Part shown: positions 48,761 to 59,762 of the stretch, piece after piece
Position numbering within the stretch: the first letter of the stretch is position 1
Layout of the letters: each line of letters opens with the position of its first letter
Source: Rutidosis leptorrhynchoides
Taxonomy: Eukaryota > Streptophyta > Magnoliopsida > Asterales > Asteraceae
Reading direction: 5' to 3'
Assembly (NCBI RefSeq): GCF_046630445.1
Contig: NC_092340.1
Span: forward strand, 36,540,001-36,604,000
DNA: 64,000 nucleotides
The notes under the pieces: model-generated
Database searches by the model: none
Told to the model about the DNA's origin: nothing
The model's input: only the letters and a program-made list of their open reading frames with translations
Made by a program: the position numbers and the translations under genes

Positions 48761-48784
48761 GGGGGGGGGGGGGGGGGGGGGGGG
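48761..48784 (+). other. 24-nt poly(G) tract at the polypurine-tract position
   Basis: Twenty-four consecutive G directly before the 3' LTR, where the plus-strand primer normally sits. Confidence 0.9.
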
Positions 48785-49300
48785 TGTTAAAATGTATTAT
48801 TGATTATAACAAGTTTAGTTTAGAATATTATGTTTCATTTATTCATTTGTGGTATTTTTAGAATGTTTCAGGTTCAATGTTGCTGTCTCTAAAGTTCAAG
48901 GACTCAAGGTGACAAAAGACTGAAAGTTTATGAGCTGGACTGATGGACTATGCTTATTGGGCTCTTGAATTTAATGTATTGGACTGCTCCTATTGAAGCC
49001 CACATTCATTTCATGATAGTATTTATACACCTAATTTCTTGTTAGAGTTATCATTCTGGCAGCTTTTTCATTCGGTTGTTTTCATCTGCATATTCAATTC
49101 TCTCTAATCATCTTCTTGATGAATTAGTTCTTTAGATTCTGTAATAGTGATTAAGAGATCAGTTTTGTGTTTCAATCTATTGTTCTTGAAAGATTGATGT
49201 CAGTTTCTGTATTTTGTAAAGGATCTTGCATAATTTGGAGACTAAGTGTTTGATTCTGATAGTTAAAGTTTCTGTTTATGATCCGTTGATAATTCTAACA
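48785..49300 (+). repeat. Element K 3' LTR
   Basis: 516 bp, 98.6% identical to the 5' LTR. Confidence 0.96.
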
Positions 49301-49730
49301 ATTGCACCATATTATATCGACGATATATACTTTGCTTTTCTAAAAAGACATATAAAACATAAGCATTATTTAGATCCATATTCATATTGGTAAAAGAAAT
49401 AGCACTGATCTCCTTGAAATCTACTAGCGCCTTTGGTAATTTGTTTTAAGAGTTAATTATACCATTGGGGTTTACTACAAATTATGTCGATAGTCCTTTT
49501 CTTTTTACATGAATTCTCAATTTTTTATTAACTCATTTCAAGACGAAGTTTTATATAGGAACATATATTACATATCGTCAACCCCGAATATAAACCCATA
49601 ACTTTATGTTAGAGGGGCACATCAATACAATTGTGTCAATAGCTCTTTTGTATGATTTGTAAGAAAGATACTAATTTATAATTGCGAATTAATATAAGTT
49701 TTATCATTAAACCATCGTAGATATGTAAGT
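49301..49730. other. Intergenic, no gene recognised
   Basis: AT-rich, with no family motif seen. It begins with the ATTGC duplication of element K. Confidence 0.5.
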
Positions 49731-50280
49731 CTCTACACGAAGAGTAACATTATAGAACCACGCATGTTTGCCTCAGTGTCTACCGAGTTGCTCAATGAAC
49801 CACACCACCCGAACCAAAAAGAGAGTGTCACAGTGGCGACTCTAGTTGGAGACCCGTGGGGTCACCGGATACCGCTAGTTTAAAAATTTTTAGTAGAAAA
49901 TACCCTTTAAATTGTATAGAACACCACTAAATTTAACTACAGGACCCCATATATTTTTCAAATTTATAGTTTTTCTTTAAAACTGTATAGGACATCACTA
50001 AATTTTACTACTCGGATCCCATATATTTTTTGAATTTGTAGTTTTTCTTAAGGTAAAATACCACTAAAATAGCATTGAAATATAATTAGTAGTGAAATTT
50101 TTTTTGGGACCCCATTGAGTTATAATTCTAGAATCGCCACTGAGTGTGACTAGAGAATACGCATAATGTGAAATTCACCCGGTACCAGATCTCGCGCTCG
50201 ATGAGCTTGATTACCCCAGATTTACCCTCTTTGAGACTGTGCTCATTCATAGAGTAATTTCCTCACTGATCCAAAAGAAT
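49731..50280 (+). mobile_element. SINE-like element split by a hAT MITE
   Basis: The right part (50155-50275) shares acccggtaccagatctcgcgctcg with the SINEs at 40970 and 43138. The left part (about 49740-49830) may be its 5' half. The MITE at 49831-50142 lies between. Confidence 0.4.
49831..50142. mobile_element. hAT-like MITE (312 bp)
   Basis: Inverted ends cagtggcgactctag and ctagaatcgccactg, with imperfect flanking 8-mers (gagtgtca and agtgtgac). Same family as the split copy around element J and related to the one at 33397. Confidence 0.75.
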
Positions 50281-50424
50281 AACATTTTAGTTCTATATGC
50301 TATGAGATGCATATGCCAACCCAACACTAAACAACCTCATGTTTATATTTGTCATAATGATTAACAAACACAATGTTTACTACACAAGTTCTTTATAATT
50401 TTATATCTTCCAACTTGTTTTGAC

Positions 50425-51031
50425 TAGGGATGGCAATGGATCGGGTGGTGCCGTATCCATATCCATATCCATATCCATTTAGTTTTTGTTCATCCATATC
50501 CATATCCATATCCATTTAATTTCAGTTCATCCATCCATATCCATATCCACTGGATTAAGCGGGTTAATGGATATCTATTGGATATTCAAAAACTGTTATA
50601 ATATTTCCGAATATCTACAAAAACGTGTACTTTTTGTCGAAAATAGAACACAATTTGTTGAATTTACCATCAAACATAGATTATGACAAATTAAATGTGT
50701 AATTTGTATATTTATCTTGTTAGATATAGGTGTTTTATTATAAAATATCATAGTTAATTTATTATATGATTGCAAGCAAAATGTATGTGTAACAGTAAAT
50801 GCATTTTTAATAGTAGACGTGTATACATATATCTATATTTATGTATTAATATATGTATTTCGGGTTTTAATGGATATATCCATGGATGATACTTTTTCAT
50901 CCATATCCATATCCATATCCATTTAGGTTCATCCATATCCGTATCCATATCCATTTAAGTTCATCCATATCCACTAAAATCGGGTGGATCGAGTGTATAT
51001 CCACTGAATCGGGTGACCATTGCCATCCCTA
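50425..51031. mobile_element. hAT-like non-autonomous element (607 bp)
   Basis: Terminal inverted repeats TAGGGATGGCAATGG and CCATTGCCATCCCTA, with a perfect 8-bp duplication GTTTTGAC (50417-50424 and 51032-51039). The interior has (ATCCAT)n sub-terminal repeats on both sides and no transposase. Confidence 0.92.
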
Positions 51032-51166
51032 GTTTTGACTCGGATAAACTTCTCACCTAAAATACTTAGATGAAGTGTAACATAAGGCTTAAAGAGCTAA
51101 AACCTGGATTTTGGTATAATTATTTAATGCTTTTAAAAATATATGTAATTATATATTATATACCTA

Positions 51167-51416
51167 CTAGTTTATAACCCGCGATTTCGCGGGATTTTAG
51201 AACCAAATTTTCGATTAAGTTCTTAATGATGTAGCATTTTACATTTAAGATATACGTTGAAGAAACCCACAATTCTGCAGGACTAAAATATAATTTAGAA
51301 ATAAATCAAGATTTCGCGGGAATAAATATACTAAATTAGATTAGATTAATTGTTAAAACAAACATGTATGACTAATTATAATAAAAAAATACATTCAAAT
51401 CACGTTTACCACATAA
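51167..51416 (-). mobile_element. Helitron 3' end, interrupted by element C
   Basis: On the minus strand the hairpin CCCGCGAAATCGCGGG (51178-51193) is followed by TTATAAA and the terminus CTAG, then T, which is the Helitron 3' signature (hairpin, CTRR, insertion between A and T). The body runs right and is cut by element C at 51422; any remainder would start at 62125. The 5' TC end was not recognised. Confidence 0.6.
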
Positions 51417-52537
51417 CATCTTGTAACATCCCGCATTTTTTCGTTAAATTATTTTAACGTCCGTCTTTTTATTTTAAAAAAATATCTTTCGTTATTTATA
51501 TTCGTAGTTTCCGTTGACTAACGTTCATAATATTCCCGCTATTTAATTATATCATCACTCGGTTACTCGAGCGTTTTAAAAATATTCGTTTGGTTAATTC
51601 CCGCACCCGCTTTGAAACTTGAGGGACTAATCTTGACACTTGGCCAAATTTGGTTAACTAGTCACCACCACCACCACCCATTCATTTGATTCACCTCCCA
51701 CCATTTTTATTACTTCCATTTTTACTCTCAAATATCCAAATCCTAAATTCATCATCTAAATCCGGATCAAGAAGCAAACATCAAAACAAATTACATATTT
51801 GGAATCCTCTCTTCATCCTCTACATCTTGATACCAATTTCATCTCGTTTGGGTAACTTTCTAAATACACTAAATTTCTCTAAATTCATTTTATATACTTG
51901 AAATGATGATAGTTAGTGTCTATGGCTTGTGTATAACATGAATATATGTTTTGTTTGCTCGATTTGTTGTTTTGGAGTAACTAGTTTGAACACTTGAAAA
52001 TGGGTTTGCTTAATCTTTGATTTTGGAGGATTAAATGTTGTTAAATTGTTAAAGTTCATGTTTTAATTGTGTTACTAGTATCACTAGCTTCGTTTTGATG
52101 CGTAGGTTGATTAAGAAAACTTCAAATACATGATTTGTGATTTTTGTGAATTTTGATTAGGGTTTGATGAACTTGAAATGAACTTTTTGATACTTGAATG
52201 CCATGAAATGTTAATTGTAAGTGTTTAGTCGTAATTCATGTTTCATTACCTTCAAAACGGCATATCATATGTGTGAATTGGATTCCCGAAACTTAAAATG
52301 CATTTTTGTGAACTTGAAACTTCGATTTTGAACATTTAACGATCATTTATTGAGGTTTTCATTATTGTTAATGATGGATTTGACTCATGAAATGTGTTTA
52401 GTTGTATTCCTCTTTAAATTACCTTTCCGATGATATAAGATACATGTTTTGGTTGTTTGCGGGTCATAAATGGTGATTGTTTGAAGTTAGGTTCGTGCAT
52501 AAAACTTAAAAACTGCCAGATTTCTCTGCACAGGTAA

Positions 52538-52571
52538 TGGCGCGGCGCGCCATATACCCGCGCGGCGCGCC
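52538..52571 (+). promoter_or_regulatory. Twin GC palindromes in LTR C (5' copy)
   Basis: TGGCGCGGCGCGCCA (52538-52552) and GCGCGGCGCGC (52560-52570) are palindromic about a central base, with centres 20 bp apart. No clear TATA box follows in the sense direction. Confidence 0.5.
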
Positions 52572-52996
52572 AAAGTGGTCTGTCCAACTTTGTCAATTTT
52601 CGAATAATGTTTGCTATGCTATGCACCTTCGATTCACATGTAACTTGTTCTAACATGCTCATATATGATTAAAAACCTCAGAAAAATAGTTCGGGACCCG
52701 ACCCGAACGTGTTGACTTTTCGTTGACTTTGACCGACCAAAGTTTGACTTTTTGTCAAACTTAACCAAATGATTATGCAACATTCCTAACTTGTTTTTAT
52801 ACTTGTATCTTGCATGAAACTTGACAAATTGATTCACATGCTACATAATCAAGTCGTAACGAGCCATAGGACTAATTGAACATCTTTGACCAATCGTGAC
52901 TATCGTTATTGATACAACCTATTTGTTTAGGTCAAGACTAGCATTGTTCTTTGTACACGTTACTTGTCGAAGTACTTATTTACTCTTGCGCTCAAG

Positions 52997-53474
52997 GTGA
53001 GATCATAGTCCCACTTTTACTCTTTTGAACTTATATTTGGGATGAGAAAACATAAACGTTTCTTTTTAACTAAGTGAACACAAGTAGAGGAAAACAAACA
53101 TTCTACATACGAGTTTAGAACGAAATCCTCAATTCGATTATCATTAGTTACTCTTGCAGTGTGTAAGTGTAGGCGTGAACTTATGTTGTATGGCCATATG
53201 GGTTTGACAAACCCTCATCTAGGACGGTTCGCTACCGTCTACGGATGAAATATATTTTCGGGAAACAGTGTTGTTCTAGCACTATTAATGGGGTATCAAC
53301 GGACGGAATGTTAAGCCTTGATAATTGGGTGCTCGTGAATATTAACTTTTAGAATGTATTACTATTTTATCAATGTTGCAAATCTTGTGGTTCGACTTAC
53401 TTTTACTCACTTACTTATTTAAACCTATGATTTTCACCAACGTTTTCGTTGACAGATTTCTATGTTTTTCTCAG
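52997..53474 (+). promoter_or_regulatory. Intron-like LTR module, copy C (478 nt)
   Basis: Donor-like CAAG|GTGAGATCATAGTCCCA, matching TTGGGATGAGAA, AATCTTGTGGTTC, hairpin CAACG-TTTT-CGTTG (53438-53451) and acceptor-like TTTCTCAG|GTC. The 3' LTR copy spans 61338-61815. Confidence 0.5.
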
Positions 53475-53780
53475 GTCTTTGAACGATATGTGAAACATGC
53501 TCCCGCTCATTATTTGATACTTGCATTGGATGTCGAGTATATGTGCATACATGGAGCGTCTATTGACTTTATTTAAAACTGTGTCGCCTAGATTTCATTT
53601 GTACTTATAACTATGTAACGAAACTTTTGGTTGAACAATTATTGTAAACTTAGGAACAATCTTTATTTAAGAAATGGAGGCGACATGTTTTGGTCAAACG
53701 TCATTTTAAAGACCTACGACCACGCAACGGGACCTAAGTAGTCGGCGCCGTCAATGACGATTTGGTCGGGTCACTACAAG

Positions 53781-53792
53781 TGGTATCAGAGC
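53781..53792 (+). other. Primer-binding site of element C
   Basis: TGGTATCAGAGC two bases after the LTR; initiator tRNA-Met type. Confidence 0.95.
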
Positions 53793-54204
53793 TTTGGTTG
53801 TAGGGATTTAGAGTTCATTGGTGTCAACCCCGAGTCATAGGGTACATTAGTGAATCTAGACTACAACCGGCATATAGACTTGAAGTAGGAATTACTTGAT
53901 TACTTGTGCATTTATACTCGAACTCTTTTATCATATCTAACTCGTATTCGATCTTGAACTTACGTTGATAAATTTTGTTGACGCGCCACCTTGACTTTAT
54001 GAAGTAATGTTAAATGCACATGTGAATCAGGGTAATATAATTTTCGGGATTATATTACGGTGATTCACATGAACGTTCCGACATTATGACATAAAGAATT
54101 TAAGGCGAGTCAAGGAAAAAAAAATTCTCTCTATCCTTTTTCCGTATCACGGTTAGTATTGTTGAAAATACTAATCAACGATATTCTTGTGTCATGAAGG
54201 AATA

Positions 54205-55245
54205 ATGGCTCACCAAGGTCAACACAATACTCCTCCCGAAACTCTAGAACAAGCTCTTCAACGAATGATAGCCACCGCCACGGGTGAGGCAGTGGCCGAT
54301 CACTTTTCCAACAACAACAATCGTGGGGCCGGTAATTCAAACGAAGGTTGCTCCTACAAAAACTTTATGATGTACAATCCTCCCACTTTCGATGGAACCG
54401 GGGGACCGGTTGCTCTCACCCGATGGTTTGATCAAACGGAATTCGTTTTTAGCATAAGCGGTTGTCGAGACCGAGATAAGGTCAAATTCTCCACCCTCAC
54501 TTTCACCGGTGTTGCTCTCTCATGGTGGAACACGCATGTACAATCGGTGGGTATCGATGAAGCCCACACACTCTCTTGGACCGAATTAAGAGAAAGAATG
54601 ATCACCGAATACTTCCCGTGCAACGAGATTCGAAGGCTCGAACAAGGGCTAAGAAATTTAAAAACGGTCGGGAATGACCTCGAAGCTTATAATCAACCGT
54701 TTGCCGAACTAGCCTTAAGTTGTCCGAACCTCATGACTCCCGATTCCCTAAGAGTTGAACTTTACATGGATGCCCTTCCTAAGAGCATTCAACACGGGGT
54801 AATGTCATCCAAACCCGCCAATCTACAAGAGGCTTTAACGATGGCCCGCCAATCTATAAAAACGGTGGAGGAAATTGAAGCGCCGGCACCAACGGCCGAG
54901 GACCAACCGGGTAACAACAAAAGAAAATGGGAAGCCTCTCCATCGAGCAACTACAACAACAACTTCACCAAGAAGTCCTTCACCCCCGACGGCAAGAAAG
55001 GTTACGCCGGGTACCTACCTTATAGTAACAAGTGCCACAAACATCACTTTGGTGAATGTGGCAAGCTAATTTGCCGCCGATGCCAAGGAAGGGGTCATAT
55101 GGCCAAACATTGTGGAAGTGTCACCCCCATCACACAAAAGGGACCCAACACACAAAAGTCGGTCACTTGCTACGCATGTGGCCAAACGGGTCATTTTAGG
55201 AATGTGTGCCCAAAGAAGAAAGCCAACCCCAACGCACGCCGTTGA
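54205..55245 (+). mobile_element. Element C gag protein ORF (looks whole)
   Basis: An uninterrupted ORF beginning MAHQGQHNTPPETLEQ; an upstream in-frame Met at 54187 is possible but MAHQ is more typical of the family. It contains the gag core (PPTFDGTGGPVALTRWF, then ALSWWNTHVQSVG and MITEYFPCNEIRRLEQ) and two CCHC zinc knuckles near the C-terminus (CRRCQGRGHMAKHC and CYACGQTGHFRNVC). It ends with a basic tail. Gag forms the particle and binds the RNA. Codon use is GC-richer than in copia K. It is separated from pol by a stop and followed by solo LTR F about 100 bp later. Confidence 0.92.
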
Positions 55246-55349
55246 ACTTTCAACATCGACACCTAGGATGCCCGAGACGACGATGGACTAGTCACGGGTA
55301 CGTTTCTTCACAACAACCCGCATATTTCATACTTATTCGATTCGGTTAC

Positions 55350-57285
55350 TGATGTTATAGCTAAGGGGTATAAAATACTATTAAATTTTACAAGGAAATA
55401 CTATTAAATACGATACAATTTTACACAAGATATTTATTTATTTATAGAATGGATATACTTAAACCTTGCTACAACACTTATAGGCAGTGTACCTAATCGT
55501 ACAGTAGTGTAGTTTTTAGTAAGTCCGGTTCGTTCCACAGGGAAAATCTTTAAACAAAGCTTAACGCTATATTAGTTTACTTTTATAAAAATACAAATAT
55601 ATATATATAAGTAATATTATTATTATAAAGGGGGATTTTTACCGTTTAATGACCGGTTTGTCGATTTTAAAACTTTAGTCGCAGTTAAAACCAAATGTAA
55701 AATAATAAATAAATACAAGACTTAATTTAAAGCGTAAAGTAAATAACGATAATGAAATTGCGAATAATAAAAGTGCGATAAAATAAACTTGCGATAATTA
55801 AAAAGTACGATAATTAAAAGTGCAATTAAATACAATAACAATAAAAATGCGATAATTAGAAGTGCAATTAAATATAAAATAAAGGAAATTAAATATGAAA
55901 TAAAAGAATTATGCTTATTTAAACTTCCGTAATCATGATGTTTGACGTATTGATTTTAGTTTTATGCCCATGGGTTAATTGTCCTTTGTCCTGGATTATT
56001 TAATATGTCCGTCTGGTTTTTGTCCATAACAGTCCATCAGTCATAAATATAAAGTGCGAGTGTCCTCGTCAAATTATCCTTATACCCGAAGTTAAATATT
56101 CCAACTAATTGGGGACTTAAACTGTAACAAGGTTTTATTACTTTGTTAACAATTATGCCAAGTGTCCTTGTACATAATTTCACCCCTGTTTTAATAATTC
56201 TAGTGGCTATTAATCCATTCCCGTGTCCGGTTAAATGAACAATTATTCGTACATATAAATACCCTGCCCATCGTGTCCGATCGAGTGTATATGGCAATTT
56301 ATAGGGACGCCCAATTGTAAATCTTTATATTAACATTAACAAACTATCATTTAGTTAAACAAATATAAAGCCCATTAATAGCCCATAGTCTAATTTCCAC
56401 AAGTGTCGTTCTTTTGTCCAAACCCCAATTATGGTACAAAGCCCAATTACCCAATTTTAATATTTTTAGCCCAACATCATGATTACTTCGGATTAAATAA
56501 GCATAATAATAACTTAGCTACGAGACATTAAATTAAAAAGGTTGAACATAACTTACAATGATTAAAAATATCGTAGCGTTACACGGACAGAATTGGGACT
56601 TACACCCTTACAACATTCGCTAACATACCCTTATTATTAGAATTATAATTAAAATTAAAATTAAAATATAAATTATAAATATAAATATTACGTATGAATG
56701 GAGAAGAGAAAAGATATATTTTTTTGCCAAAACGCGTTGAATTTATAGGACCTGGGCTGGATTTCAGAGCCATGCGATCGCATGGATTTTGTGCCTCCAG
56801 GCCATGCGATCGCGTGGCCAGCTGGGAGAAGTCACATTTATTTGTTTTCTTTCTTGCCGACGTTTATAAATAATAATATAATATATAAATAATTATAAGA
56901 ATTATTTAAATATTATATTTTATTTATGTGCATAGTTAACTTGTAATTTTTAGTCCGTTGCGTCGAGCGTTGAGAGTTGACTCTGGTCCCGGTTCCGGAT
57001 TTTCGAACGTCCTTGCGTACAATTTAATATCTTGTACTTTGCGTTTTGAATCTTGTACTCTTGTAATTTTGAGACGTTTCTTATCAATAATTGGAACCTC
57101 ATTGATTGTATTTTGTACTTTTGAGTTTTTTGGTCGTTTGCGTCTTCAATTCGTCAAATCTGTCTTTTGTCTTCACCTTTTATTATTTAAACGAATATCA
57201 CTTGTAAATAGAACAGTTGCAACTAAAAGCTTGTCTTTCTTGAGGAATAATGCTATGAAATATATGTTCGTTTTTAGCATTATCA
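55350..57285 (-). mobile_element. Solo LTR F inside element C (1936 bp)
   Basis: TGATAATGCTAAAAACG...GCTATAACATCA on the minus strand, flanked by the 5-bp duplication GTTAC (55345-55349, 57286-57290). No internal region, so a solo LTR. The orientation is inferred from a TATA box at 56741-56747 (TATAAAT on the minus strand) and from resemblance to remembered LTRs. Contains ggtccggttcgttccacagg-like sequence (gtccggttcgttccacaggg, about 55525) and twin GCGATCGC palindromes. Confidence 0.85.
56741..56819 (-). promoter_or_regulatory. Twin GCGATCGC palindromes and TATA box in LTR F
   Basis: CCATGCGATCGCATGG (56770-56785) and GGCCATGCGATCGCGTGGCC (56800-56819, one mismatched pair) lie 32 bp apart centre to centre. 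TATAAAT on the minus strand (56747 to 56741) starts 30.5 bp beyond the nearer centre, exactly as in LTR B. Confidence 0.65.
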
Positions 57286-59740
57286 GTTACCGTTAGACGT
57301 TTTATAACCAAGGCTTTGACTCGTACTCTTTGCACTCCACCTTTTCCCCTAGATACTATTTAGGCAATTCAAGTGACCAACGAAAAAATATTGAGTACCT
57401 ATAAATTTTATCGGAGGATATACGTTAAACTTATTGTGTGGATAATTTGAATTTTGACTTGACACCTATAGAACTAAGGAGCTCAAAACCTATTCATTAA
57501 GGAGAAATTGTTTCCCTACAATTATGTATAGATTATTGTGAACTAAGTAATTTTCGGTTGGAAACCGATACCCTCTTTCTCGTATCCATGACCTCATGAT
57601 TTTTTACATGAATCTCGCGTATATTCCAAATCGACCTCTGTTCCGATTATTATCAATTGAGAGATCAGGGAGAAGATGTCTCCTAACCTGCTTTTAGAAC
57701 TCGCTACGATAGTTGTAAACTTCTTTTAGTACCGTTCGATTATCTAGGCCTCCGCCCGTATTCATAGGCCTCCTGAACCGCGTTTGTAAACTTATCTAGA
57801 TGAATCCGTTATCGTATTTATAGATGATGTATAAACCTATTCAAGTAAAGAAGAACATGAACGACATCTCCGTCTTACGCTCGAACTCTTGAGAAAAGAG
57901 CAATTCTAGGCCGAATTCTCCAAGTAAGAATTTTGGTTAAACGAAGTCCAATTTTTAGACCATGTTGTTAGTGGTCAAAGTATTTCAATACATCTCGCAA
58001 TTGGAACCATACGTAATCGGGAAACCCTCACGACTCAGACTTGTATTCGTAAAATCTTAGATCTCGCCGGTTATTACTGAAAATTCATTTTCGACTTTTC
58101 TCGTGTTGCTCGTCCTTTAACCTCGTTAACTCACTAAGGGAAGAATTAAACCTCTCTGTGTCCGAACTTTGAACGTGATCATTCACACCAACCTTACTAG
58201 CCAAATTTGCGAAGCACAAGATGGAACTCAAATATGGAAATATTTCTACGTGAACGCCTGAAGGGCATACTCTCTCAACTCGAAATCAACGAAACTGAAT
58301 TTCGTTATTTTGGCACGAAAAATTTGAATACTTAATCATGGACCCGAGCAACCTCCTCGTCATCACATGCCATGTTACATAACTCTGTTATCTCACCGTT
58401 ACCGTCTGATATTACTGGAACTTAAGATAACACCCAATCCAAGGATACTTCTTTCTTTTTTTGACTTATCGTCCTCATGCTCCTGATACGGCCAACTACT
58501 ACTCAACCCCGAACTATACAACTACGTGTACTATCTCGTTTCCCACCCAGTCTCAACATTTGACCACTAGATGCGCGATATGGCTACCTCAAGGTATAAA
58601 CTCATCCTGTTCTAAGTCCTCATTTCACTCCTATATTTTTCGTTCGTACTTTCGTATAAGGAAATCTTTTATTCTAAATTCTCCATGGAGGGAGAGACTC
58701 TTCAAGTTACACTGGTATTCGCCACATGGGTGAATAGTCCTAACGAACATTTCCAGAACCCGATAAGAAACTTGCTGTAGCGAACATTTTCAAAAATCGA
58801 TAAATTTTCCGCGGCGCAGGAATACTTGAGAACCAAAAACTTGTCCCAATCAACGTTTTCGAACCCTAGCTAACTTGTTCGAGCATATCTTAAGAGATTC
58901 TACTCCCACACGGTGTACCATTGTCAACTACCTCGGATCGAAATACTCGTTTCACTTCTAATTTTACAAGAAGCCTTAGAAACACATTTAAACAAGAGTA
59001 CCACGTATCATCCACAAACTGACGGAACAAGCAAACGTACGACTCAAATCTTGGAAAGACATGTTACAAACTGGTATTGTTACCTTTAGTAGTTCCTCTT
59101 ACAACGACAGTTACCATTCGTGTATTAACGCCGCACTTCTGAAACCCTATATGACCGCAAATGTCATACCCCTATTCGTTGGACTAAAGCATGTGGCAAG
59201 CAAATCACCTAATCCGAACTCATTCAAGAAATAACTATTGAGATCGTTCAAGTCCGAGAAGGACTCAAGACGACCCGTAGTCGCCAAAAGAGCCATACCA
59301 ATATGAGATGAAAACCTCATGAAATCTGCACCCTGAAAAGGTGTAATCCGATTCGGAAAAATCGAGGAAAGTTATATTCACAATATTGATCCTTTCGAAA
59401 TTTTGGGGCGTATTGGAACCGCTTCCTACCGTTTAGAACTTCAGACTCAATTAAGTTTCTGTTTACCCTACGTTCCATGCAACAAACTTAGAGACGTGTC
59501 CTACGGGACGGGAACGTGTTATTCTCCTAGATAAACTTACTATTGATGGCAAACTCCCCTTCATGGGAAACTGGTTGAAATTGTGGATCGTAAAACCAAG
59601 TCTTAATACAAACTGAAATCTCGACTGTCAAAATTCGTGGAAATGCCCAAGGACATATCTTCACCTATTCATAGCATCGACAACGTAATGTCTCGAGTAA
59701 GGGACATCAACTATTACTTCCAACTAAATTTTGGGACGAA
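57286..59740 (+). mobile_element. Element C pol remnant
   Basis: Heavily decayed. Recognisable are an integrase stretch (DGTSKRTTQILEDM, about 59020-59060), its C-terminal part (KACGKQI...EGLK, about 59185-59265) and a final chromodomain-like or GPY-like piece (TVKIRGNAQGHIFTY, about 59630). Reverse transcriptase motifs are not readable. Many breaks. Confidence 0.65.
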
Positions 59741-59762
59741 ATTTCTTTTAAGGTGTGGCTAA

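Larger units (their letters stand above)
43269..49300 (+). mobile_element. Element K: near full-length Ty1/copia element
   Basis: Two 516-bp LTRs (43269-43784 and 48785-49300) differ at 7 positions (1.4%, roughly 0.5 million years). The target duplication ATTGC is at 43264-43268 and 49301-49305. Domains in order: gag, zinc knuckle, protease, integrase, reverse transcriptase, RNase H. It carries a handful of breaks and cannot be called intact. A run of 24 G takes the place of the polypurine tract. Confidence 0.95.
51422..53778 (+). repeat. Element C 5' LTR
   Basis: TGTAACATCCCGC...GGGTCACTACA, 2357 bp. A (CAC)n-rich, pyrimidine-rich region near 51660-51720 looks like a transcript leader. It carries the twin palindromes (52538-52570) and the intron-like module (52997-53474). 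Confidence 0.95.

Noticed and set aside
51686-51901. 71-residue frame repeated at 60027-60242
   Set aside because: Repeated only because it lies in both LTRs of element C; it is leader-like pyrimidine-rich sequence without protein features.
58461-58733. 90-residue frame in the pol remnant of element C
   Set aside because: It does not match retroelement or host domains and sits in decayed sequence; chance open frame.
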